NCBI GenBank assembly: GCA_944739405.2
Contig: OX123186.2
Location: 39,665,551 to 39,729,550 of the forward strand
DNA length: 64,000 nt
Source of the DNA: Euclidia mi
Taxonomy: Eukaryota; Arthropoda; Insecta; Lepidoptera; Erebidae
Reading direction: 5' to 3'
Shown here: piece after piece, positions 36,668-48,104 of the stretch
Numbering within the stretch: the first letter of the stretch is position 1
Layout: the number at the start of each line of letters is the position of its first letter
Notes under the pieces: generated by a model
The model's input: the letters and a program-made list of their open reading frames with translations, nothing else
Databases searched by the model: none
What the model was told of the DNA's origin: nothing
Program-made: the position numbers and the translations under genes

Positions 36668-36918
36668 CAATCGGCAGGGTAACCAGCCCCAAATCGAAGG
36701 TTATTCTCGTTCTTTAAAAGTCATGCAACAGGGTAGCCAGCCCCAAATCGAAGGCAATTCTCGTTCTCTAATAGCCATGCGACAGGGTAACCAGCCCCAA
36801 ATCGAAGGCAATTCTCGTTCTTTAAACGCCATGCGACAGGGTAGCCAGCCCCAAATCGAAGGCAATTCTCGTTCTTTAAACGCCATGCGACAGGGTAGCC
36901 AGCCCCAAATCGAAGGCG
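36668..36918 (+). repeat. 54-bp tandem repeats (unit B)
   Basis: Same copy number and order as 29885-30135; no unit was gained or lost since duplication. Confidence 0.9.
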
Positions 36919-37086
36919 AACTCATCGTAAATAAAACTCAAAATACTCCGCCAGGAATCTCTGAATCTGCAAACTCTAATCTTTCAAAAAATCTAAAAAA
37001 TTTCACCCCAATTTACGAAATCAAGTCTTACAAAATCTCCTTACCTCACGTATTCCTTAATATTTACAAATCACTCGAACAAACCT

Positions 37087-37652
37087 TTGTGTTTTCTAAA
37101 CGAGAGTACTGGAGCTAGTGTTAGTATAGTTAAACTTCAAAATTTTAACTCAGTGCCATCTTTATCTGACAATAAAATCAAACTCAAGGGGCTGAGCGAA
37201 GATGACTCCTATTATGAAACGTTAGGGTCATTCGAAGTCAGATTTAAATACATTTTACAATCAAATTCTGAACTTATTTTTAATTATATTTTACATGCTG
37301 TTAGCAATAAAATAAAACTTGATTACGACGGTATTCTGGGTAACGATTTTCTAAAAGCTCTAGATTGTGATGTTAAATATTCTCAAAATTCATTATTAAT
37401 TAAAGGTCACCTTTACCGTTAAATTTTAGTCATCTTACATACATTATTCCACCTCATTCCGAAGCGATCGTCGAATATTCCGTATCAAATTCTTTAGACG
37501 AACTAAGATCTATGAAGGAAGGATTAGTTTTAGACCACAAGTATTCGGAAGGAGTTTATTTAGCAAATTGCATAATTTCTTTGAAACCTAATAGTCGTGT
37601 TAATATTTCGGTACTCAATACCACAGAATCAGAGGTTGTTTTTAAAAATTAT
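37087..37652 (+). pseudogene. Retropepsin-like protease remnant (unit B)
   Basis: Same sequence as in unit A, with Ser where the catalytic Asp is expected and the same stop. Confidence 0.75.
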
Positions 37653-37834
37653 GCAAACATACATACATAGTCTCACGCCTATAACCCCGAAGAGGTAGGC
37701 AGAGGTGTATTTCTACACCCACTTTTCGCCAGATATACTTTAGTACCACGTAATAAGGGGCGAGCTTATTGCCGTACCGGGCACATTTCCAGACTCCGTG
37801 CTGCTACTGAGAATTTCGTGACAGAAAAACCCAA
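37653..37834 (-). mobile_element. SINE inserted in pol (unit B)
   Basis: Copy of 30870-31051 with target-site duplications at 37642-37652 and 37835-37845. It differs from unit A by c for t near 37791. Confidence 0.9.
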
Positions 37835-37912
37835 TTAAAAATTATAATGTCCATTCCCTACGAGACGGTTACTTTACAATCCCAAATTATTAATTAATAA
37901 AATCCTTTATAT

Positions 37913-38391
37913 ATGAATAGTCTAGTTTGCACTCCTCCTAAAAGGTCGCAACAAGTATTAGACCTCATCCGAACAGAACATTTAAATCCTGAAGAGACAA
38001 AATGCCTCTTAGAATGTTGTGCCGATTATACAGGTATGTTCTACCTCGAGAGCGAGCCCTTAACCTGTTCCAATGCCATCGAACATTCTATCAGCACCGG
38101 TGACGCTGCTCCAATCCGTGCAAAATTAAATAGGTTCCCCGAATATTACAAGGCCGAAGTTGAGAGTCAAATAAAGAAAATGCTCGAGCAGGATATAATA
38201 CGGCCCTCAAAATCTTCTTGGAGTGCCCCTATTTGGGTCTTGCCTAAAAAGATAGACGCGTCAGGTAAACAAAAATGGAGAATAGTAATCGATTACAGAA
38301 AACTAAATGATGTAACCGTCACTGAAATCTAGACCAGTTGGGTCACTCTAAATATTTTAGCACACTTGACCTTGTAAGCAGTTTTCAACAA
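37913..38391 (+). pseudogene. Gypsy-like RT N-terminal part, interrupted by a Helitron
   Basis: The fingers region is as in unit A, but the sequence goes on past the duplication end. A stop falls at 38330-38332 in this frame. A few bases later another frame gives a HSKYFSTLDLVSSF-like stretch (the first palm motif region) up to 38391, where the Helitron begins. The remaining palm follows the Helitron at 40352. Confidence 0.88.
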
Positions 38392-40351
38392 TCCTACTAA
38401 TATTATAAATGTGAAAGTTTGTGAAGATGGATGGATGGATGGATGTTTGTTACTCTTTCACGCAAAAACTACTGAACGGATTTGGATGAAACTTTACAGT
38501 AATATAGTTTGTACATCAGAATAACACATAGGCTACAATTTATAAAAAGATGTTTAATGTTGCCATACTATAAGGAAAAGTATCAACTAAGTCGGCGAAA
38601 ATCCTGTATTATCTTTATTTGTTTGCTTGGGTCAAATTTAGTAATTGGAATTTTACCCCCTTCCTGATGATTGATCTGATATTTGGTATACACTCATATT
38701 GTCATCGAGATTAAAAGATAATATTTAAATGATTGTAAATCCAAGATGGCCACCGATACAAAATGGCGAATCACATATTACTTCACAACAACCTCAATAT
38801 GGGTATCAAATGAAAGGGTTTGATTGGTAGAATGGAGCTCACTATGAAAAATCTAAGATGGCCGCTGACACAAAATGGCGTCTTATTTATTTTCCACAAA
38901 TACCTCGATATGGGTATCAAATGAAAGGGCTTGATTCGTAGAATAGAGCTCACTATGAAAAATCCAAGATGGCTGTCGCAGCAAAATGGCTGATTACATA
39001 TTTTGAATATTTTCCACAAAAACCTGAATATGGGTATCTAATGAAAGGGTTTGATTGGTAGAATGGAGTTCAATATGAAAAATCTAAGATGGCCGCCGCC
39101 ACAAAAAGGTGAATTACTTATTTTCCACAAATACCTCAATATGGGTATCAAATGAAAGAGCTTGATTCGTAGAATAGAGCTCACTATGAAAAATCCAAGA
39201 TGGCTGTCGCCGCAAAATGGCGGATTACATTTTTTCCACAAATAACTCAATATGGGTATCGAATGAAAGGGTTTGATAGGTAGAATGGAACTCACTATGA
39301 AAACTCCAAGATGGCCGCTGCCACAAAATGGCGGATTATTTATTTTCCAATAATACCTCATTTGGGTATCAAATGAAAGGGCTTGATTCGTAGAATAGAG
39401 CTCACTATGAAAAATCCAAGATGGCTGTCGCCGCAAAATGGCGGATTACATATTTTCCACAAATAACCCAATATGGGTATCGAATAAAAGGACTTGATTG
39501 GTAGAATAGGGCTCACTATATAAAATCCAGGATGGCTGCCGCCACAAACTGGTGGATTACATATTTCCAAATATACCTCAATATGGGTATCTAATGAAAG
39601 GGTTAGATTGGTAGAATGGAGCTCACTATGAAAAATCCAAGATGGCCGCCACCAGAAAAAGGTGAATTACTTATTTTCCACAAATACCTCAATACGGGTA
39701 TTTAATTAAAGGGCTAGATTCGTAGAATAGAGCTCACTATGAAAAATCGAAGATGGCTGTCGCCGCAAAATGGCGTATTACATTTTTCCACAAATAACTC
39801 AATATGGTTATCGAATGAAAGGGCATGATTGGTAGAATAGGGCTCACTATGAAAAATCTAAGATGGCTGTCGCCATAAAATGGCGGATGACATACTTACC
39901 ACAAATACCCCAATATGGGTATCAAATGAAAGGGCTTGATTGGCAGAATAGAGCTTACGATATAATTGACCTAAGCGCAGCGTTATTAAAAGCGCGAGAG
40001 TATGAGTTGGTGCGCTGAAGCGCAGTGGGGAGGAGGGGCGGTCTGATTTTGTACTTTCTGGTAATGCTTTCAGTTTTTATTTTTGCTGCAATTCTATTCA
40101 GTAGGTATATAAGCTCTTCAGTAACTATAATAATATACACTACATACTAATCTTTACCTGAAGTTTGACGACTATAGAAAACAAAGGAAATTTTAAGTAC
40201 TTATTATCTGTTTATAATATATGTATGCTACACGGCTAATGTGCAGATCCGTTTGTAATGAAATTTGATATGGATAGTCTGAAACCTGGGGAAGTACAAA
40301 GGCAACTCTTTATTAAAATTTCATGCGGGCGAAGCCGCGGGCGAAAGCTAG
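38392..40351 (+). mobile_element. Non-autonomous Helitron
   Basis: It starts TCCTACTAATATTATAAATG and ends with a GC hairpin (gcgggcgaagccgc, 40325-40338) followed by gggcgaaagCTAG. It lies exactly between A (38391) and T (40352), as Helitrons do, without target duplication. The host RT reading picks up on the other side. No Rep/helicase is encoded. The interior consists largely of a 110-bp tandem array, followed by about 390 bp of unique sequence. Confidence 0.93.
38740..39960. repeat. 110-bp minisatellite inside the Helitron, about 11 units
   Basis: The word atgggtatc recurs near 38799, 38910, 39030, 39141, 39252, 39361, 39472, 39582, 39693, 39803 and 39913. Each unit contains aaatgaaaggg, tagaat.gagctcactatg, a(a/g)gatggc.g.cgcc and caaaatggc. 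Units 1-6 alternate between two types (gattggtagaatgg with ctaagatggccg, and gattcgtagaatag with ccaagatggctg), a dimeric higher-order pattern. Confidence 0.93.
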
Positions 40352-40780
40352 TTGAAAATAAAGGTAGAAGATGCGCTGAAGACCGCCTTCACTGTAGTGG
40401 GTAACGAAACTTCTGGGCACTACGAATTCACGAGAAAGCCCTTCGGGTTAAAAAACGCCCCCGCAATCTTTCAAAAACTCATGAATACCGTCCTATCTGG
40501 CCTCCAGGGTCTTCATTGCTACATTTATTTAGATGACTGTATTATTTATAGCCAAAATTTGTCCAGTCATATAGAAAAGCTTAAACTAATCTTTGATAGA
40601 TTCCGCCAATTCAACTTAAAATTGCAACCCGCTAAGTGCGAGTTCTTACGGTACGAAGTGGCGTATTTAGGTTATATAATTAGTGACAAAGGCGTCTCTC
40701 CTAACTCAGACAAAATCAAGGCCATTACGCAATTTCCAACTCCAAAAAGCCCCAAGGTCATCATCTTGATTTTTTTCTAA
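40352..40780 (+). pseudogene. Gypsy-like RT palm and thumb after the Helitron
   Basis: The frame encodes the second half of RT: FTRKPFGLKNAPAIFQKLMN, the catalytic CYIYLDDCIIYS (YLDD retained), then LQPAKCEFL..VAYLGYIISDKG..PNSDKI. It ends at a frameshift near 40765 in the region before the connection domain. With 37913-38391 it makes one RT domain split by the Helitron. Confidence 0.93.
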
Positions 40781-41349
40781 AATTATGAAACCATTAACTT
40801 CCCTTTTGAAAAATGATGTAAACTTCATTTGGTCAGGCGAACAACAAAATGCTTTCAATAATCTTAAACAAAAATTAACTACAGCACCTCTTTTGCAATA
40901 CGCCGATTTTAGTCAACCATTTCTTAACAGAAATGTGATGGTAACAGAAATGGTTGGTGGTTGGAACATGTGGCGAAATAGACAAAGACAAACCTATCGC
41001 GTATGCATCGCGCACTTTAAATAAAGCCGAAGGTAACTACTCCACGACGGAAAAAGAATTATTGGCAATTTTATTCGGTGTAAAGACATTCCGTCCATAT
41101 CTACTTGGTTATAAGTTTAAAATTATTACAGACCACAAGCCCTTAGTTTGGTTATTTAACGTTAAAGACCCTGGTTCCAGATTAATTCGTTGGCGTCTTA
41201 AATTAGAGGAATATAGTTACGAGATAATACATAGACAAGGCAAGTTAAATTGTAACGCTGACGCCTTATCGCGGTTTCCGTTGCACGACGATAGTAATAA
41301 TTCAAGCCGACCTGGGGGCCTATTCACTATGACAATTTTGAAGTCTTAA
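40781..41349 (+). pseudogene. Gypsy-like RNase H remnant
   Basis: One frame (40785 onward) gives KPLTSLLKNDVNFIWSGEQQ..LLQYADFSQPF; another (to 41349) gives AYASRTLNKAEGNYSTTEKE, FRPYLLGYKFKIITDHKPL and RWRLKLEEYSYEI..NADALSRF. Between them the segment that should hold the first RNase H aspartate (a TDAS-type motif) is replaced by unrelated sequence (about 40930-40975). No integrase or 3' LTR follows, so the element is 3' truncated. Confidence 0.9.
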
Positions 41350-42696
41350 CGTGTTTTAACGTGCTAGTTACCCACGTCGGGATGGTATTGGCTTAAACGG
41401 TATTAACTATGCCAAATTCACGTTTGACAAGCACGGTGGCGCACGTTTCTAAGGCGGTTTTAGCTGTCAAAATTCCGTGAGCTAAGAGGTCACGTAACGC
41501 GTTTTTTGTAAAACGATAGTGGTTAAATAAGTATTAAGTTAATTTGTTATATATTATTTTCAGTGTCCGTTAGTGGTTAAATACTAGTTTTAATTAGCCC
41601 TGTATGAATTATAATAAGGAGAGTGGCCGTACTGATACGCACGTAAGACATCTGTTTACTGCAAAGAGCTTAAAGACTTCAAAGACGTTCTTGTATGGAT
41701 AAAGCCTAAATAAACTTGTGGTAAATGATAATTATGCTTTTTCGCCCTTGTGTGAAAATAACAAACCGTTATTTATTTTGAACATGCTGTTTAATAGTAT
41801 ATTTTCGTTGTGATATTTAGATAGAATAATGGGTATTATTTTTCAGTCTGATTTTGTGAGAAATTAAAACTTGCAGATGGTGGCCTAACGATAATGACGT
41901 TAATATCAAAGTAATGATAGTACGAATATATTTTGTACAAAGTTTTATATTTATTTTGATTAAAGATATAAAATTATGTAATTGATAAAGTTATATTGGT
42001 TATATATATGCTTGAAACTTACAAAAATGTCTCAAGTGGTCTAATGAAAGTAGACACTTTATTAGTCGTTGTCCTCCGTTCATGCATCTAATTTAAATAT
42101 GTAAATTTTGCGTTATCGAATCGAATCTTGCGTAAGTAAATTTTTATTTTGACTTGCCATATTTTAGGGTATTACTGCTTTTGCCGACTTAAAGAAAGGT
42201 TAAGTGACGCAACAGATAAATATAAAAGAGAAAATATTTATGCAGCACGTAGCAGTTGAAGATAATTTGTTAACTACGGGACGATGAGATATTATTATGT
42301 AATGTCATAGATCTGTACGCATAATGTTACAATTCAATAAGCGAATACAACACTGCAATAAAAAATCCACATTATTTCCATACTCAAAACTAGAAACTCT
42401 TTCGAATGAAGTTATACATGGTATCTAAGCAAACAAGTACTCAACAGCAGCGAGTATGTTACGAGAGATGTGCTGTATGCTCGCGTGTCAGAATATACGT
42501 TATGATTTCTACCCCAGCTAACGTGAGTGAATGGATCTCATAGCTGTGAAAAATGTACGACGTAACTTTGACGGAGGCAACTAACAGCTCGCGAAATACT
42601 GTACGTATTTGAATGAAAACAATGACGTTTTCATTTAGATCTGGATGGTAAATAATATACTTTTAAACTAAACCTGTGATTAAAAAGTAATACTAC
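41350..42696. other. Unassigned AT-rich DNA
   Basis: No integrase, LTR or other gene seen after the RNase H remnant. The first 150 bases (gggatggtattggcttaaac..) may still be old transposon sequence. Confidence 0.45.
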
Positions 42697-43460
42697 AAGC
42701 TTGTGTAATAAAGAAAGATATATATTCATCATTCAAAAGAAATGTATTCGAATACTTGCTGAAACAGACAATACACAGAGTTGCAAACCATATTTTTAAA
42801 GCTTAATATATTAACACTCACCTCAATATATATACTGGATATATGTACCTTTGTATATAAAAACATCTATACTTTCTCTACAAAGCATGATGTCCACGAC
42901 ATAAACACTCGCAATAAAGATAGGCTACACTTACCACCATCACGTATAAAAATGTTAAACGAAAGTCCTTACTACATGGCAGTAAAAATTTACAATAAGT
43001 TACCTAAATACATCAAAGATACCACTACTCTATCTTCATTCAGCAAGTCAATAAGAACCTATTTAATAAATAACTGCTACTATTCAATTGCAGAATACCT
43101 AGAAAATAGATAAAAAATCGACCAAACCTAATAACTAAACAAAAGATAAATAAATTACTTTGACGACCAGCAACCCAGACTGAGACATTGTGATATTAGA
43201 CATTATTTTTATTATTAATTTAATTGTAGGTACGTATGCGCATAAGTGACTTGACTTTTTTTGTCTGGACTTTAAAAGATCAAGAAAAGACTAAAGAAAT
43301 TGAAGTGCCAAAAAAGCAATGACTCTGAGTTTGTTTCGGCCTTTCTTCTCAAGAAGTCATTTAGCTAGGAAAAGCCGGCATCATCTAGAATAGGGTTTTG
43401 ACATGTATAAGTGTTGTAAACAACCAAAATGCAGAAATAAATATGTCTTTATGTCTTTAA
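42697..43460 (+). mobile_element. 3' end of a non-LTR retrotransposon with an octamer tail
   Basis: The C-terminal region of an RT is recognisable: IIQKKCIRIL..SCKPYF in one frame, then after a one-base shift in a T run LKLNILTLTSIYI, HDVHDINTRNKDRLHLPPSR and SPYYMAVKIYNKLPKYIKD, ending at the stop at 43111-43113. The 3' untranslated part ends gcagaaataaatatgtctttatgtcttt. The last 85 bases are identical to 59334-59420. The palm is missing, so the copy is 5' truncated. Confidence 0.85.
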
Positions 43461-44205
43461 AGGAAACTTCGTCGTAACCTTATAACTGATCTGTGATTTA
43501 CTGTGCTCAAATTAAAATAATTCATGTTATTTTTATTTTTTATTTTATAAGTTACTGCAATTATTGACAAAATAAATAGAAATATTATGATTGGAATGAC
43601 TTGTTTCATTGACTGTACCTTTCCATACATTCGACGTGGAGGCACTAGGCTACATTTTATTTATAGTAGTAATTTACATCGGTTAAGTAGACGTAGCGGT
43701 AATAAAATAGACTTTTTAAACGACTCGACGAGGCGGGAATAAATGCGTGTAGTTTTCGTAATAGACGTAGCGGCTACTCGACGTGGCGGGACTCGACATC
43801 AAGGGAACAAATCTAAATATACTTGTTATAATAAATAAAACATTACTAACAATAGCTACTGGTATAATTATTAATAAGTATTGTTTAAATATAAGTAGTA
43901 TTTGCAATTATTGTAAGTGAATCTCTATTTTATATTTTTTTTAGATAATATTGCAATGCTTGTAAAAGGCACTATGTTTTAAACACCTTAATTTTAACCG
44001 ACCACCTATGTTTGTACACTTGGTTCGCAATAAACGCTTTAACTTTGACTTTGATATGTTTGTTTGTAATGTTGAATCTGAAAGTATATAAAGAGTCCAC
44101 TGCAATAATGATGACTGTCCTTTGTTTATTGTTCCGAGATAATTGGGTTTCAAGTTTATAAACGGTTAAAAAAAACTCAGAGTTAGAGATAAGAAAATAA
44201 TTTTT
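43461..44205. other. Unassigned DNA with local short repeats
   Basis: No gene. tagacgtagcgg occurs at 43688 and 43762 and actcgacg.ggcggga at 43723 and 43776. A phrase gcaataaacgctttaactttgacttt (44030-44056) resembles a LINE tail but is not supported further. Confidence 0.45.
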
Positions 44206-44244
44206 ATTTCAGTTATAGGACATAATATGTCCTATAACTGAAAT
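44206..44244. repeat. Perfect 18-bp hairpin
   Basis: Arms 44206-44223 (atttcagttataggacat) and 44227-44244 are exact complements with loop aat. Confidence 0.75.
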
Positions 44245-44547
44245 TTTATTGTCGTATTCATTCCTTTGCAAATAATCATTCAAAGGTAACTTAAATTAAT
44301 TAAAAATTAAATAATATGAGGTAAGTCATAAAAATTAAGAACAATAACGATTACTGTCCACACTATGCTCACAGTCAATAATGATAGATGTCCTGGACAT
44401 TGATCATTATAGCCGTGAACGCCTGTGACTTTCAGCGTTCTAGCCGTGTAGCTAAATATTAAAAACTAAATTTTCTCGGGACTGTAAGCCATATTGCTGA
44501 GTTTGTAAACAAGATTATTAACTGCATAATTAATTATATATAGACTG

Positions 44548-44790
44548 ACTTGCAGTGGATAGCGTATGCGACTGCTGATAGGAGGTTCCGGGTTCGATTC
44601 CTGGGTCGAGCAAAAGTGTTACTGTGTTTTCCCGAATTCTCAGTACGGAGTCTGGTGTTGTCCCCCGGTAACGGCAATAGGCTAGCCCCTATTACGTGGG
44701 ACCTAAAAATTCATGGCGAAATGTGGGTGTAATATTACACCTATGCCTACCCCTTCTGCGATACAGGCGTGATTCTATAGATAGAGTCTA
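44548..44790 (+). mobile_element. tRNA-headed SINE with RTE-type tail
   Basis: The head 'ttgcagtggatagcgtatgc' is followed by box B (ggttcgattcc, 44591-44601), the body cggcaataggctagcccc..acgtgggacctaaaaattca and the tail tatgcctacccctt..acaggcgtgattctat. No clear target-site duplication. Confidence 0.85.
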
Positions 44791-44970
44791 TGTTTGTTTG
44801 AATAAGAATAAGTTCATATTTATTAACACAGGATTTATCTTCATTTTATAAATATTAATTCTAAGAACTGGCTAGTTCGCACCTGAGGATTTATTATAAT
44901 AAACACTATCTTAATTTTATCGACATTTATCGACATAGGTTTTGTTTAAGCCAATTACCTGTCGAATTAA

Positions 44971-45452
44971 CCCTTTAATAACATCTTTATTTTCATTCTA
45001 TAACCAAATGAACATTTCAGGGTAAAATTACCCCGAACGACTATTAAAAAGTAGCAGTAATTTTTTTTTTGCGTTTTACATAATAAAGCTTACTAAATTT
45101 TACGATTATTTAAAGAAACATCCATCTGTCTAAATAAAATGCATGCCTTACTGACCGACTGGCAGACAACGCCAGCTAAAACTATTGGACACAGAAAGCT
45201 TAAATTTTACATTTATATTCCTTGTGGAACATAGGATTGCACTAAGAAGGGATTTTCCAAAATGCCCACGGAATCGGGTAGAAACGGTAAAAAAATATGT
45301 CTATGCAGGCTAGGCAGATGATTTTTTACGCCACGTGACTGCCAGTTTTAGTGAATACGCGATAGGAGATGACACTACCATCGCAGAAAAAAATACAGAA
45401 ACAAGATTAATGCGCCTGGGGTAAAAAATTACCCCACGGTGTTATGTAATGG
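44971..45452. mobile_element. Second TTAA-flanked element with GGGGT..ACCCC hairpins
   Basis: TTAA lies at 44967-44970 and 45453-45456. Inverted ends CCCTTTAATAACA and TGTTATGTAATGG match imperfectly. gggtaaaattacccc lies near the left end (45020-45034) and ggggtaaaaaattacccc near the right end (45418-45435). A Helitron-like piece fills the middle. At 482 bp it is a MITE-sized element. Confidence 0.65.
45140..45330 (+). mobile_element. Helitron-like fragment, family B copy 2
   Basis: Shares ttactgaccgactggcagacaacg, aactattggacacag, ttgtggaacataggattgca and aagaagggattttcc with the copies at 21218, 55790 and 56883. It is nested in the TTAA element. Confidence 0.6.
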
Positions 45453-45456
45453 TTAA

Positions 45457-46198
45457 ATAATAACTGACAACGTACGGTAAGGAGCCGTCCATTAATTACG
45501 TGAGTCTCGATAGGTGGAAGAGAGATACGGTCCAGTGGCAAATCAAGTTTATTGTGAATAGCTACACACCCTTTTTAACTTTATTTAGAAGTCATGACTA
45601 TCTTATTTTTTAATTTACACTATTCTTTACAATCACTTACCATTTGCTTATGTATTTATTTATAATTTCAAAAATCGGGGCGCAAGCGCAGGTATGCCGC
45701 TAGCGCAAAGAACCTTAAACCAAGGCGGTATAGGTTGGTACTTATAGCACACTGACGCTTACTCTAAAATTACACTAGTATTAGTACACACAAGCTTCTG
45801 CACCTGACACCACATATTCGAAACTAGTGTGCTTTGATATGTTTAACACATCGTATCTACTAACACATACCATTCAGCAAAGTGTATTTTAGTTTGTACT
45901 TTAAAGTTATAAACAGACACTGGCGCCGACGCCACTAAAATCATAAATTGGATTGCGCAGAATACCAGTGTTGCGGCATAACAACTGCAACGTATACTGA
46001 GCGTAGTCCAATTTTTGGCACTAATGAGACACACACTTCCACTTATGTTTTTTAATTTCATTTATAAATAAATTTATAAATTTTCAGATTGTTATCGCTG
46101 TTCACTGACACTATCTTTATTTTATTTTGTATTTTATGGCCAATGGCCGCAGATGGCTTCCAATTGGACAGCCGGGAAGCGTTGGGTTGCCAGTGAGC
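45457..46198. other. Unassigned DNA
   Basis: No gene recognised; a small minus-strand frame (45843-46061) shows no domain. Confidence 0.4.
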
Positions 46199-46210
46199 AG
46201 ACGTAACAAT

Positions 46211-46784
46211 ATTTTTTATTTTTTGGTGTCGGGTTGGAAAATCCTCATGGAGTCCCTTCGCCCTGGGGGGGAAGGACGAAGGGGACTGTCAGACTCTTAC
46301 TGACTAAAAACCAACCCGTGCTCCTCATGTACCCATGTGTCGGAGGGTAGGGTTTCACCGAAGCATTCCTCGCTACCCCCCGACGGGTATTGGCCCGCCA
46401 GATGGTCAGGTGGGCCCCGAACGAAACCCCCTCGGCGGTGAATGAAGGTGTTGGGCTCTGCCGCCAAAACACCCAGCGGCCGCAGAGGATAGGGAGGACG
46501 GCAACGCAACACCGCATCTCCTCTTCCTCTGCGGCCCCACCGCGACGCAACGATGGTGCGCCCCCATTTGGTCGCGGGAGATAGGGCGCGCGGCAACGCA
46601 ACACCGACACGCCTCTCCTCCCGCGACCGCACCCGACTGCGAGGGACGCATCCTACGCAGGCCTCACGCAAGCCCACGTGGAGCGTCCCCTCCCGGGATC
46701 CCGCTTAGCTTCAACGTGGGAGAAAATCAAATCCACGGTTACTAAGCCCCCCCACCACGACAAGGTGGAGATCCCACGGGGGGG
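46211..46784 (-). mobile_element. GC-rich structured poly-A retroposon, variant 3' end
   Basis: A 12-bp target-site duplication agacgtaacaat lies at 46199-46210 and 46785-46796. The sense strand is minus, with an A-rich tail at 46211-46222. The 5' part and the two tandem stem-loops match the other copies. The 3' 150 bases differ: sense ..tttttagtcagtaagagtctgac..ggattttccaacccgacacc. It is thus a separate subfamily. Confidence 0.87.
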
Positions 46785-46796
46785 AGACGTAACAAT

Positions 46797-48104
46797 CTGC
46801 CATTTGTATAAATTATTTGTTTTAGTGTTTTATTATATGTTTTGTTTTTATTTTATTATTAAGGCTACGGTTTTCTTTTTTAATGTTTTGTTTTGTAACT
46901 ATTTTTTGTCAAATATTTTTAGTGTGTGCCATTTGTGGCAAAATAAATATTTATTTTATTTTTTTATAGATAGAAGTGTAGAGAGATATCACATGTCCTT
47001 GTTTTTCTTTGATTGTACAATATTCTTGATCCAGAGATATTTATCTTATACGTATCATAAAACGACGTTTGTTTAATCAGGAGAGATTCAGAAAAGTGCT
47101 GTATTTAGATTTTTCGTTGATTTTGAATTCTCTTGGAAGTTGTCAATTAACCATCTTGAAAAAGGAGGATGTCCTCAGTTCAGTTTAATTTTATTTTATT
47201 ATGTAGGTGCACCGGTTTCGCCGAGGTTTCTGAATTTTCTGATGCATTTCTGGGATTATTTTTATTTTCGATGCGCTATATCTACGACTCTAACAAGCCA
47301 GCATAGTTTTAAAATATCATTGTTATAGGTAATGATAGTATGATGCATGTTATATTAATCATTATTTTACCATGAAAAAATAGACAAAATATCAAAGTAG
47401 TCAGTAGCGCCGCAGTAGCGCCCATGTACGAAAAGGTTCGCATAATACAAAACATCTTATAATGTATTTAGGTAAGCAAGTGATAAATAGGAGGGAAGAG
47501 AGGAAAAGGGAGAGGGTGACCAGATTAATAAAAGATTGAATGAGAATTAATATGTAAGAAAAAGGGGGAAATTATCGGATGACTGGTGACAGAGAAGTAT
47601 GGAAGAGAAGGGCATACAAACACGCCGACCCAAGCAAATTGGAAACACGGAAAGAGATAAAGATAATAATGAGTATAATATTTTTTTTTATTTTAGCTTT
47701 AATTTCGAGACCAGTAGCTATATGGCTTGGCGATATGGCTTGCTATGTCTTTTTAGTTAAATTTATTTTTTTATTAACTTTCTATCAAAAAGACCTAAAC
47801 TAACCACGTATCACACAGAGTAAGTTTAAAATTTGCAAGACATAATATCACGTTATTAATGCTGCCGTCCTTACGAAAAGTGCAATAACTCGAGTTTTGC
47901 ACCGAATTGAGATAAGTACATATTCGGAATCAGCAGAACGAGATCTGTATATACTTTTAACATACTTTTTACGTATCTATGACGCAGCCGGTTTTAATAC
48001 TAAGCCTAACTGCAATATCTAGGTCGATGCTATATGATTTACATATCAAGACCGAAATAACTATAGATGCGAATAACTTACTTGCGCTATTAAGAAATTT
48101 TACT
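46797..48104. other. Unassigned DNA with a possible LINE remnant
   Basis: No gene recognised. A short frame at 47579-47660 (LTGDREVWKRRAYKHADP-like with M for the first residue) resembles the extreme C-terminus of some LINE polyproteins, but nothing around it confirms this. Confidence 0.35.

Larger units (their letters stand above)
31533..38315. repeat. Tandem segmental duplication, unit B (6783 bp)
   Basis: Near-identical copy of 24750-31532 in the same orientation. It is continuous with the downstream RT at 38316 onward, so unit B holds the original right boundary, while unit A holds the original left flank. Confidence 0.95.

Noticed and set aside
24750..38315. The 6.8-kb direct repeats as LTRs of a giant element
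   Set aside because: They are directly adjacent with no internal region and contain gag and RT parts themselves.
38740..39960. CRISPR or satellite centromere array
   Set aside because: Units of 110 bp lie strictly within Helitron ends, with no spacers.
44591..44601. Genuine tRNA gene at box B sites (also 7720, 22335, 54660, 59818)
   Set aside because: Each is followed by a SINE body and tail, and no full cloverleaf was found.
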